Shown one piece after another: positions 1 through 6,205 of a stretch of 64,000 bases of DNA (position 1 is the stretch's first letter; each line of letters starts with the position of its first letter). The notes below the pieces were generated by a model that was not told the origin of the DNA, made no database searches, and saw only the letters and a list, made by a program, of their open reading frames with translations. The translations under genes were made by a program, and so were the position numbers. This DNA is from Gammaproteobacteria bacterium. GTDB taxonomy: Bacteria; Pseudomonadota; Gammaproteobacteria; VBWC01. Where the stretch lies: contig JAHFRU010000015.1 in the NCBI GenBank assembly GCA_023266115.1, positions 1 through 64,000 of the forward strand, given 5' to 3'.

Positions 1-151
1 TGCGTTTCTCAGCTTAATCTTGAAAAGATCGTGAACAGGCTCTTAGTAAAGCCTGGTTTCACAGGACAGGGCGGACATGAGGAAGCAAGTCAGCGTAGCG
101 ACCTCGCCCCGGAATCGCACACACGCGCTGGCGTCATTTATTGTGTGCCCG

Positions 152-187
152 GGATAACGCGGCGGCCGTGGGCGCCGTGTTAGAACC
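152..187 (-). other. Candidate attC-like hairpin after the 101-aa gene
   Basis: Immediately downstream of the stop of the 188-493 gene, the minus strand shows a compact inverted repeat. It is bounded by TTCTAAC on one side and GTTATCC on the other, with complementary arms (AACGCGGCG pairing with CGCCGTGTT on the plus strand). Position and shape fit a short integron recombination site, but both outer heptamers depart from RYYYAAC/GTTRRRY. It could also simply be a transcription terminator stem, although no T-tract follows. Confidence 0.4.
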
Positions 188-493
188 TTACTCACCGTAC
201 GCCTCGCCGGTGCTGGCGAATGCATATTCATGAAGATTACTTACTTCGTCTGTCGAGATAAGATTTCCTTCGAAATCGTCGAAACTGATTCTTGGATTGT
301 ATGATTTACCATTGACCACAATGGCTGCCTGATCATGAAGCAATGCGAAATCAAAAACGAATTCGCCAACAATCTCTTTAGCCATGTCGTCATCAATCCC
401 TGCTTTCAACAACTTTTCTTTTAACACCAGTATCATTTGATACTGCCACTCAATGGCAAGCGCTTCATAAACATCCGAGTTTTTTAATTCCAT
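188..493 (-). CDS. Hypothetical protein, 101 aa (probable cassette gene)
   Basis: I do not recognise the family. The predicted protein is acidic and soluble. It has a helical N-terminal half (a run of Ala, Glu, Leu and Lys around residues 8-45) and no signal peptide, membrane segment or cysteine. The gene is clearly more AT-rich than the surrounding DNA (for example the AAAAAACTC and TTTTTTAAT runs at its start), which suggests foreign origin. A GTTAGAC heptamer lies 20 bp upstream of the ATG and a hairpin follows the stop directly, the layout of an integron cassette carrying a single gene. The Shine-Dalgarno sequence is weak. Reality of the gene is likely; function is unknown. Confidence 0.6.
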   Translation of the reverse strand: MELKNSDVYEALAIEWQYQMILVLKEKLLKAGIDDDMAKEIVGEFVFDFALLHDQAAIVVNGKSYNPRISFDDFEGNLISTDEVSNLHEYAFASTGEAYGE

Positions 494-513
494 AGGTGCT
501 TTCTTATTCTGCG

Positions 514-520
514 TCTAACG
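514..520 (-). other. Core-site heptamer (R'-like), remnant of an attC
   Basis: On the minus strand this reads GTTAGAC, a perfect GTTRRRY heptamer, 20 bp upstream of the 101-aa gene. This is where the 3' end of the preceding cassette's attC would lie. The matching RYYYAAC partner is not found within 100 bp. The DNA in between holds the inverted-repeat element at 549-762, so the site may have been split or eroded. Confidence 0.4.
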
Positions 521-548
521 TGGAGAGAAGAAAAAAATGGAACAGATT

Positions 549-762
549 CACTGCTGTCCCACATACGAATTACGAAAATGCATTGTAAGCTACAATTACA
601 GTGATTGCCTGGCGCTGAATCGACCACGGAAATGAAATTCCAAAACAGGAGTGGTGTCATACCCGCGTAGGCGGGTACCCAGGGACTTACTGATTAGCAT
701 GCGCACTAAAAACCCATGGATTCCCGTTTCCACCGGAATGACGCGTAAGTGGGACAGCAGTG
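549..762. repeat. Miniature inverted-repeat element, 214 bp
   Basis: The ends are a 19-bp inverted repeat: CACTGCTGTCCCACATACG at 549-567 and its reverse complement at 744-762, with one mismatch. There is no coding region inside. The interior holds a second nested repeat (656-742). The core CACTGCTGTCCCA occurs a third time at 5485-5497, just before an IS4-type transposase fragment, so the end sequence is dispersed in this genome. The size, the terminal repeats and the lack of a gene fit a MITE-like element. No clear target-site duplication was identified. Confidence 0.55.
656..742. repeat. Nested dispersed palindromic repeat (GTCATNCCCGCG type)
   Basis: The left arm at 656-684 begins GTCATACCCGCG and contains the small palindrome CCCGCGTAGGCGGG. 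The right arm at 713-742 ends with GGAATGAC and reads as the degraded inverse of the left. Repeats of the form GTCATTCCCGCG...CGCGGGAATGAC are common intergenic elements in Proteobacteria (dRS3-like). A compact palindromic relative lies at 63689-63716. This one sits inside the 549-762 element. Confidence 0.55.
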
Positions 763-883
763 GAACAGATTTATTTTTCACTCGATTGATACGTCACCGT
801 AAAATCCAGAAAAAACCGCGGCCTGATGTTCCCCGCTAACGACATCGTCCCGCTATATTTCTATCGGCCGGCCGAATTCGCCG

Positions 884-1282
884 CTATTTCTTGCACCGCG
901 GATCCGCGTCTTGCATGGCCGCAATGTCCGCGTCCGTGAGCAGTATGGGCTGGCAACCGTGATCCGTCTCGCAAAGCATGTCCCATTTTCGCTTGGCGCG
1001 CTCATGACACTCAAAACAGTTCCCGCCAAATTTGTTGACGACTTGCGTCACGCCGCGCACGTTGATCCTGCTTCCCGACTCCGACACATTGAGCTCAAAG
1101 AACTCCCAGTCATTCGTGGCCTTGTTCCACCCTTCGCGATGCTTGACCATCACCTCCGTCGGAACGAGCTGCACAACCGATCCGGGCGGATAGCTGCCGC
1201 CGTTTTTCGAATTCGCCACCTTCAAGGTCCCGTCCAGATCGCCGAGCACATTATCGACGTAGAACCCACGCACCTTGGTCAT
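884..1282 (-). CDS. Cytochrome P460-like c-type haem protein, 5'-truncated
   Basis: The 132-residue product carries one c-type haem motif, CFECH, at about residues 92-96, followed by a Cys-rich tail. The preceding beta-rich part (YPPGS, then a Trp/Phe-rich stretch) resembles the cytochrome P460-like fold. The reading frame stays open upstream of this ATG for about 180 bp, back to the stop of the 1472-1963 gene. It continues with family-like residues for some 18 codons (DGTFKCLTEM), but that extension contains no ATG, GTG or TTG and no signal peptide. A c-type cytochrome needs export for haem attachment, so the true 5' end has probably been lost at the junction near 1340-1393. I infer a decayed cassette gene. 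Family assignment is moderate. Confidence 0.55.
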   Translation of the reverse strand: MTKVRGFYVDNVLGDLDGTLKVANSKNGGSYPPGSVVQLVPTEVMVKHREGWNKATNDWEFFELNVSESGSRINVRGVTQVVNKFGGNCFECHERAKRKWDMLCETDHGCQPILLTDADIAAMQDADPRCKK

Positions 1283-1392
1283 TTCGGTAAGGCACTTGAA
1301 CGTGCCGTCCGAAATCGCGACATCGGCGCCGTCTTTCGCGGCATGCGCAACTGTTCGGCTAAGCGCGCGCGGATGAGCGAAGCGAGGAAGGA

Positions 1393-1440
1393 GCCCAACA
1401 GCCCTGCTGCCGGGCTCTCCGCTTAAGCCGAGGGTTGAGC
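1393..1440 (-). other. Candidate attC recombination site
   Basis: On the minus strand the site opens with GCTCAAC and closes with GTTGGGC, both perfect fits to RYYYAAC and GTTRRRY and complementary to each other at six of seven positions. The 48-bp interval holds inner complementary arms (CGGCTT...GAGCCCG). It lies 31 bp after the stop of the 1472-1963 gene and before the truncated haem-protein gene, the place expected for a cassette boundary. Confidence 0.55.
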
Positions 1441-1471
1441 AGCTTCTGCCTCTTGTTTCCGTAACCGCGCT

Positions 1472-1963
1472 TCAGGGCAGTTTGTACTCGCCGCTCCAGT
1501 CAGACCAGCCCGCGCCGGTGTTGCCAATGAAGTTGCCCTGAAATTTATTGTCGCCGCTGATACCAGTGTATTTCCCGGTGCCTCCCACAAAGCGTTCATC
1601 TCCCGGACACGCCGGCATCACACCCGTGCATTTCCACTCAAGAAAAACTCTATCCCCGTCCGCATCCGTGATCACGCACGTACCAATTGCGTTGGCGCGT
1701 CCTTGATTGACGTCGTTAAAAAGAGTGCAATCGGATCGGGCTTTATGCAGAAAGCCTTTGCCCGTGTCATTGAATATAACCCCGGGCACCACACCGGCAT
1801 AGACGGTACGGTCAGGTCCCAGCTCCTGTACTTGCCCGGTGAACGTCCAGCCATAGTGGGCAGTGTATTTTCCGCTCTTGGGTAGATCCGCCGCAGAGGC
1901 AGGTAAACTGAGACACACTGCAGCAACCGCCAAGGCGTACGTAACGGAAGTAGCGCGATTCAT
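1472..1963 (-). CDS. Exported protein of unknown function, 163 aa
   Basis: A clear Sec signal peptide spans residues 1-24, with probable cleavage after PASA. The mature part is about 139 residues, rich in Gly and aromatic residues, with several G-T-G-K-Y-T-G-I-S-G-like turns near the C-terminus that suggest a small secreted beta-barrel or beta-sandwich. Four cysteines (about residues 79, 95, 111 and 118) could form disulfides in the periplasm. I cannot name a function. The gene lies between two candidate attC sites (1393-1440 downstream, 2073-2121 upstream) and runs in the same direction as its neighbours, so it reads as a single-gene cassette. Confidence 0.7.
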   Translation of the reverse strand: MNRATSVTYALAVAAVCLSLPASAADLPKSGKYTAHYGWTFTGQVQELGPDRTVYAGVVPGVIFNDTGKGFLHKARSDCTLFNDVNQGRANAIGTCVITDADGDRVFLEWKCTGVMPACPGDERFVGGTGKYTGISGDNKFQGNFIGNTGAGWSDWSGEYKLP

Positions 1964-2072
1964 GGTTTTGTTCCTCCGAATTAGTAAGTATGGTTATTCA
2001 CTTCGGACGGCCCACCCAGGACTGGCGTGGGGAAAGCAAGCATCGCATCCGCAGGTGCGTTTGTCATCAACC

Positions 2073-2121
2073 GCCTAACATTTGATTTCAGGACCGTCGG
2101 CGCTGCAGCGAATTGTTGGGC
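2073..2121 (-). other. attC-like integron recombination site
   Basis: This is the clearest site of the series. On the minus strand it begins GCCCAACAA and ends TGTTAGGC, so both outer heptamers match the attC consensus and pair with one mismatch. A perfect CGCTGCAGCG palindrome lies at 2101-2110. It starts 16 bp after the stop of the AHSA1-like gene and precedes the exported-protein gene by 110 bp. The 49-bp length is at the small end of the range known for attC sites. Confidence 0.65.
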
Positions 2122-2137
2122 GCCGGCCGCACATTGA

Positions 2138-2584
2138 TTACTGCCGAATTTCTGGCTCGACGAGTTTTGCGAGTAAAACAAGCGACTCCTGCCACCCGAG
2201 GTAACACATTTCAACGGGGATGACGTCAGGAATACCTTCCTGAATCACATTCAATTCCGTTCCACAGGACACCGCCTTCAAAGACACCGTCACCTGTATG
2301 ACGCCTGGAAGGTTTGGGTCATCGAATTTATCTGTGTAGCGGATCAGTTCGTTTGGCACCAGTTCGACGTATTCACCGCCGAACGAATGGCTCTGCCCGG
2401 TGGTGAAGTTGGTGAAGGACATTCTGAATGTCCCACCAACTCTAGGGTCCATGTGATGCACCGTTGCGGTGAATCCGTTCGGAGGAAGCCACTTGGCCAT
2501 CGCATCGGCAGTGAGGAATGCGCGATACACCCTTTCCGGTGATGCGCGTAAAACACGGTGGAAACGAACAGTGTTGGTGGCCAC
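2138..2584 (-). CDS. SRPBCC/AHSA1-family protein, 148 aa
   Basis: The sequence follows the AHSA1 (activator of Hsp90 ATPase-like, START/Bet v1 fold) pattern. It has the opening residues for helix one (SPERVYRAFL, about 14-23), the KWLPP motif near 31-35 and the central DPRVGGTFRM stretch. It ends in an amphipathic C-terminal helix (GWQESLVLLAKLVE) that closes the hydrophobic cavity. Length is typical for the family. These proteins bind hydrophobic ligands, and most members have no assigned substrate. It is cytoplasmic, with no signal peptide. The gene lies between candidate attC sites at 2073-2121 and 2646-2690. AHSA1-type proteins are recurrent integron cassette cargo, but that is general knowledge and not proof here. 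Confidence 0.8.
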   Translation of the reverse strand: MATNTVRFHRVLRASPERVYRAFLTADAMAKWLPPNGFTATVHHMDPRVGGTFRMSFTNFTTGQSHSFGGEYVELVPNELIRYTDKFDDPNLPGVIQVTVSLKAVSCGTELNVIQEGIPDVIPVEMCYLGWQESLVLLAKLVEPEIRQ

Positions 2585-2645
2585 GATTATTGCCCCTTTT
2601 TGTTGTTGGACCTCGGCGTCTGTTTCTGCAAAGCATTTTGAAGAT

Positions 2646-2690
2646 GACTAACGCAGAGCTCCAGGGCGCGCCCCTGAACGCTTGTTGGGC
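2646..2690 (-). other. Candidate attC recombination site
   Basis: On the minus strand this 45-bp site starts GCCCAACAAGCG, 4 bp after the cytochrome stop codon, and ends CGTTAGTC. One base departs from GTTRRRY. The centre is an almost perfect palindrome (CAGGGCGCGCCCCTG). It shares GCCCAACAA with the site at 2073-2121, which supports a common origin. Confidence 0.55.
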
Positions 2691-2693
2691 TAC

Positions 2694-3290
2694 TTATTCG
2701 CCGGGCGCCGAATCCGGGGCGGGCGGAACTGGAGCCGGGACGACATTCGAGATCGGCGGTAGAGATTTGAGATACGCGAACACGGCCCGCAGGTCTTCGT
2801 CAGTCATCAGCGCGAAATCCATCCATGGCATGGGCGGCAGGATGTCGCGCCCGACGCCAGCATGTTTGCCGGTACGCATGGCCTGAATGAATATCTCCGG
2901 CGTCCAGCTCGCTAATCCTGTAGCGTCCGGAGTGAGATTCGCCGTATAACTCACGCCCCACGGGCCGGCCCACGCGGTGAGATCATTGTTCGCGAGTGCG
3001 CCCCACTGGTCGGGGCCGATGACACCTGGCGGCACCGAAGGTAATTTGGCATCCGCCGGATGGCCGGACAGAAGGCGGGTTTTGTCAGGTTCTGGGCCAT
3101 TCGCTGTGAATAATTTCGGCGTGTGACAATCGCCGCAACCTACCACATTCACGAGATAGAGCCCCCGTTCGACGGGAGTGACCTGGGTGGTGCGAGGCGG
3201 CTCCGGCTTTGTGCACGCTACGACGACGCCTAACGCAGCTGCGATTGAGAAAATTCCGGAAAGACTTCGACGATGAGTTCGTGGGTACAT
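2694..3290 (-). CDS. Monohaem c-type cytochrome, probable lipoprotein, 198 aa
   Basis: The N-terminus is a lipoprotein signal peptide, with a lipobox ending in VVAC and Cys26 as the acylation site. One haem-binding motif, CGDCH, lies at residues 52-56. The C-terminal third contains PPMPW and the helix TDEDLRAVFAYLKSLPP, the usual distal-methionine and last-helix pattern of class I cytochromes c. It is probably anchored in the periplasm and transfers electrons; the partner is unknown. An AGGAG ribosome-binding site precedes the ATG. It is the right-hand gene of the putative cassette array and is followed after 4 bp by a candidate attC. Confidence 0.8.
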   Translation of the reverse strand: MYPRTHRRSLSGIFSIAAALGVVVACTKPEPPRTTQVTPVERGLYLVNVVGCGDCHTPKLFTANGPEPDKTRLLSGHPADAKLPSVPPGVIGPDQWGALANNDLTAWAGPWGVSYTANLTPDATGLASWTPEIFIQAMRTGKHAGVGRDILPPMPWMDFALMTDEDLRAVFAYLKSLPPISNVVPAPVPPAPDSAPGE

Positions 3291-3832
3291 CTATTTCTCC
3301 TGTTCAGTTGGGTTGTTTCGTTCTTGTCAGCCATTTTGTACCGACACCCCGCCTCGACGGTGGCCCAGCCGCCCCTATGAACCGGGCCGGACCCGTCCAG
3401 CTGATTCTACGATAAACCTGGCCCACATGGTTCGCCGGCAGGCACCGCACTTTCAGCGTCAACATCGATACCGCAAGAGAACGCACGCCCCGAAAGTACG
3501 AGAGCATCAGTCTGCTCGACAATGCGCCGCAACAACGCGATGATCGCGAATAGCACGTGCACGGGCGCTTTCCTTGGCGCTATTATTCTGCAGCTGAAAA
3601 TAGACGTCCAAGGCCGGATTGCCAGTCAATTCCGACAGGTTTCGACTGCGCGTCATTGGAACTGGCGTATCATCGCAGAGGGAAGGGTCGGCCATGGCGG
3701 CCTGACTCAAACAAACGAGTCTCCGGGGAAACCGGGGCGGTTCAGTGAATAATGAAACTGTTGCATTCAACACTCGACAAAATCGTGTTCCGCAGCACCT
3801 CGAATGTTGCCGGCAGCAACGGCGAGATCTTC
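3291..3832. other. Intergenic region without a recognisable gene
   Basis: About 540 bp between the cytochrome gene and the exported propeller protein. Short open frames exist on both strands, but none has family-like sequence or a convincing ribosome-binding site. No integrase gene or attI-like site was recognised here, although this is the side where an integron platform would be expected. It presumably holds the divergent promoters of the two flanking genes. Confidence 0.5.
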
Positions 3833-5266
3833 ATGAATGAACCGCCACACGCGGCACCCGCCGCGGCCGGCGGTAATAGGTTCGCCTTCAAGCGCGGTGC
3901 CGCCGCGCTGCTGCTCGCGATGCTGTTTGCGAGCGGCGTACGCGCCGCCGAACCGGCATCCAGGCCGGACGGCAAGACCGAGACATTCCGCCTGACCCCC
4001 GTCTATGCGGCCGTCATGCATACCAAGCCGATGTTCCGCCGTGCGTTGGGTCATACGATGCATCATGGCGGGGATGTCACCACAGACAAATCCGACAAGC
4101 ACGACGAGCATGCCGGCCAGCCCAATGCGCGGCTGCCTCGGCCGTGGATCCCGGTAGACCTGTCGGTGGCACCGAATGGCGAGCTGTGGCTGATTCAGCG
4201 CCTCGAACAATCCGCCGGGTTCGACGACATGACCGAGTGCCCCGTCGATGCCAAGCGACCGGCGGATTGCGAAGCGCTGCTCGGCTCGACCGTGACCTTG
4301 CGCGAGCCGCAAGCCGTGGAGGCGGCAAGCGCAGCCAACGGTCGTGCCACCCTGATAATCGACTACAACGCCTGGCACTTCATGCGCCGACCCAGCGCCA
4401 TCGCGTTCGGCGCCGGACAAGTCTGGCTCGAACCCGAAGATCCGGGCGCGATACACGACACACGCCGGTTGCTGACCAAACGCGCCGCGTTCAAACGCAC
4501 ATTCGCCACCTGCGCGGAACACCGTACTGCCAACTTCACCGACCAGCCGTTCTTTATTGGCCCAACGCTGTGGACGGCCGACCTCGCCATCTACAACGGC
4601 ACCAAAGGGGCTTACGACTGGTCCAATGGAGCGCATCTCGACATGGTCCATGGAACCGCCTATTGCATGGGCATCGCCTGGGAACGCGACACACGCTACT
4701 GGACCTTCAACGGAACATTCGGCACGCTCGACCTTTACGACTTCGGCGCGCCCCATCTCCCCGGACACTATTACCACGCCAACGCGGCCGTGACCCGCTA
4801 CCGCTTCGGCGAAACACCGCTGGCGCGCCTGCCCAATGTGCCAAGCAACATGGTGCTGGTCGGCAAACAACTGTTCATCGCCGATTCCGGCAACGGCCGC
4901 CTGGTCGCGTTCGATACCGCGGCCAAAGGCCGCTTCGCCGAATTCCACTTCAGCCTGCCTCCCGAACTGCAACGCATCCAGGTCCTCGAAGGCGTCCCGC
5001 TGCGTGACATCGCCTCGCGGCAGACCCTGGCCAAGCTGTGGGGTGAACAGGTGGAGCCCAGCGGACTGGCGTGGGTGGACAAGCAAACCCTGGCGCTGGC
5101 CAACCACGCCAGCGGTCACATCACGCTGCTGGATCTGGATGGCAAGGTGCTGCGCACCATCGACACCGGTTTAGGCAAAGGCATCGGCGGGATGACGGCA
5201 ATGGGCGGCGCCCTGTATTTCGCCCACATGGGTACACGCAAGGTCTATCGACTTGAGATCAAGTGA
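3833..5266 (+). CDS. Exported beta-propeller (NHL-like) protein, 477 aa
   Basis: I start the gene at the internal ATG because it places the hydrophobic signal segment at residues 20-38, with cleavage near VRA-AEP. An ATG 27 codons upstream would bury it. A His/Met-rich segment follows (around residues 63-100: MHTKPMF, HTMHHGGD, DKHDEHAG), a possible metal-binding stretch. The remainder shows blade-like repeats such as PWIPVDLSVAPNGELWLIQR, FIADSGNGRLVAFD and HITLLDLDGKVLRT, typical of NHL/six-bladed propellers. Several Cys pairs could be oxidised in the periplasm. Substrate and partners are unknown. The gene stands alone between the cassette-like genes and the insertion-sequence remnants. Confidence 0.7.
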   Translation: MNEPPHAAPAAAGGNRFAFKRGAAALLLAMLFASGVRAAEPASRPDGKTETFRLTPVYAAVMHTKPMFRRALGHTMHHGGDVTTDKSDKHDEHAGQPNARLPRPWIPVDLSVAPNGELWLIQRLEQSAGFDDMTECPVDAKRPADCEALLGSTVTLREPQAVEAASAANGRATLIIDYNAWHFMRRPSAIAFGAGQVWLEPEDPGAIHDTRRLLTKRAAFKRTFATCAEHRTANFTDQPFFIGPTLWTADLAIYNGTKGAYDWSNGAHLDMVHGTAYCMGIAWERDTRYWTFNGTFGTLDLYDFGAPHLPGHYYHANAAVTRYRFGETPLARLPNVPSNMVLVGKQLFIADSGNGRLVAFDTAAKGRFAEFHFSLPPELQRIQVLEGVPLRDIASRQTLAKLWGEQVEPSGLAWVDKQTLALANHASGHITLLDLDGKVLRTIDTGLGKGIGGMTAMGGALYFAHMGTRKVYRLEIK

Positions 5267-5299
5267 CGTCGCTGAGGAGCGAGACGTTGCCCCCATTCT

Positions 5300-5390
5300 C
5301 GTAGCCTCGATGAAGCGCAGCGCAATCGAGAATGCCGTGACTCCGAACCACCGGCAACCCCGGATTTCATTTCATTCCATCCGGGCTACG
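5300..5390. repeat. REP-like inverted pair
   Basis: Two related palindromic units face each other. Unit one at 5300-5330 begins CGTAGCCTCGATGAAG and closes with ATCGAG. Unit two at 5358-5390 on the minus strand begins CGTAGCCCGGATGGAA and closes with ATCCGGGG. Both share the head CGTAGCC and a self-complementary GATG...ATC body, the form of widespread bacterial repetitive extragenic palindromes. They lie 34 bp after the stop of the propeller-protein gene and may protect or terminate its transcript. Confidence 0.6.
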
Positions 5391-5472
5391 CTTGCTTGAC
5401 TCTCGCGCCAAGCAGCTTCAATTCTTGAGCATCCTTTCGGGCCGAAGGCCACCATTGCTTCGAGGGTTTTTA

Positions 5473-5583
5473 AGGGGTCAGAGCCACTGCTGTCCCAGCA
5501 AATAAATAAGAAAAGCCTGATTTCGAGTCCTTTGTTAAAATGTAGTTGTCTGGAAAACACTAATAACAAAGGGAAATCAGGCG
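5473..5583 (+). repeat. Left-end region of an IS4-type element
   Basis: This stretch starts AGGGGTCAGAGCC, contains the dispersed core CACTGCTGTCCCA (5485-5497, also at both ends of the 549-762 element) and leads directly into the transposase fragment at 5584. AGCCTGATTTC near 5515 and GAAATCAGGC near 5573 form an inverted repeat just upstream of the ATG, possibly a hairpin over the translation start. The exact outer boundary cannot be set from one copy. Confidence 0.4.
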
Positions 5584-5712
5584 ATGGCTTATCATAATAC
5601 AACGCTCTCCCCAATACTCAAAATGGTGCCGAGACTTGAATTCGAAAAGCTGGGAAATCAGCATGACGGCAGTTTTCAAGATAGTTGTCACCGTTTCGAT
5701 CATGGGGCCTGA
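5584..5712 (+). pseudogene. N-terminal fragment of an IS4-type transposase
   Basis: Residues 1-30 match the start of IS4-family transposases with the DUF4372 N-terminal domain: MAYHNTTLSPILKMVPR, then LEFEKLGNQHDGSF. Family similarity stops after about codon 31, where the sequence enters the terminal repeat of an IS3-type remnant at 5683, and a stop follows at codon 43. The catalytic part is entirely absent. I infer truncation by insertion of the IS3 remnant, or by a deletion ending there. Confidence 0.65.
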
Positions 5713-6205
5713 GCCTGTGGGTCAGCCGATTTTCCCGGGTTGAGGCAGACACTCTGTGGCAGTGACCAGTTCCGGCTGTCACCACTCCATCGGCGCGGGT
5801 TGCGCGCACGTGCTGTCTCATAAACATCCATGCGCTGTTTCATAATCTCCTCTGCCTGCGCGGTATGGCGCTGTTCCGGTGTCACGAAGTTCAGCCCGCT
5901 GTGCCGGTGCCCGGTGTTGTACCACGCCTCGAAGCGCAGCATCCAGGCACGGGCCTTGTCCAGTGTGGCAAAGCCCTCACTCGGATATTCCGGCCGGTAC
6001 TTGCACGTCCGGAACACGCTCTCCGCCAATTGTACAGGGTCGTTTCCGTGATGCCTGTCTCCTTCGATAACTCCGCCATCGATCGACTCTCCGGCGGCAT
6101 CATTCGCTTCAACACAGTCTGCTTCAACTCCTGCGAATACCTCGACATCTCTCGTCATCTTCCGCCTCCCGCTCGCTCCAGAGATTACAGAAATCAGTGA
6201 CAACT
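5683..6205 (-). mobile_element. Internally deleted IS3-family element
   Basis: Terminal inverted repeats are visible: AGTTGTCACCGTTTC at 5683-5697, and AGTTGTCACTGATTT on the minus strand at 6205-6191. Eleven of the first twelve bases agree. Between them lie only the start of orfA and the last third of orfB, about 520 bp in place of the usual 1.2-1.5 kb. The element is non-autonomous but keeps both ends, so it could in principle be mobilised by a complete relative elsewhere in the genome. Confidence 0.65.
5700..6148 (-). pseudogene. Fused remnant of IS3-family orfA and orfB
   Basis: The ATG at 6148 starts a typical orfA helix-turn-helix: MSRYSQELKQTVLKRMM, then SMAELSKETGITETTLYNW. After about 40 codons, near 6025, the sequence jumps in another frame to the end of an orfB transposase: ESVFRTCKYRPEYP, FEAWYNTGHRHSG, and ARARNPRRWSG, ending near LNPGK. 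The linker, most of the integrase core and the first two catalytic Asp residues are gone. The product would be inactive. Confidence 0.65.

Noticed and set aside
43-231. Minus-strand frame of 62 aa at the left edge
   Set aside because: It begins inside the 101-aa gene, runs through the hairpin and has no ribosome-binding site. It could be the next cassette's start, but nothing supports this.
3231-3318. attC-like pair GCCTAAC...GTTGGGT overlapping the start of the cytochrome gene
   Set aside because: The heptamers fall inside the signal-peptide coding region and the ribosome-binding area and have no inner complementary arms, so they are most likely coincidental.
3767-5119. Minus-strand open frame of 450 aa opposite the propeller-protein gene
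   Set aside because: The plus strand has a signal peptide and blade repeats. The minus frame shows no motifs and has unusual Gly/Arg/Gln composition.
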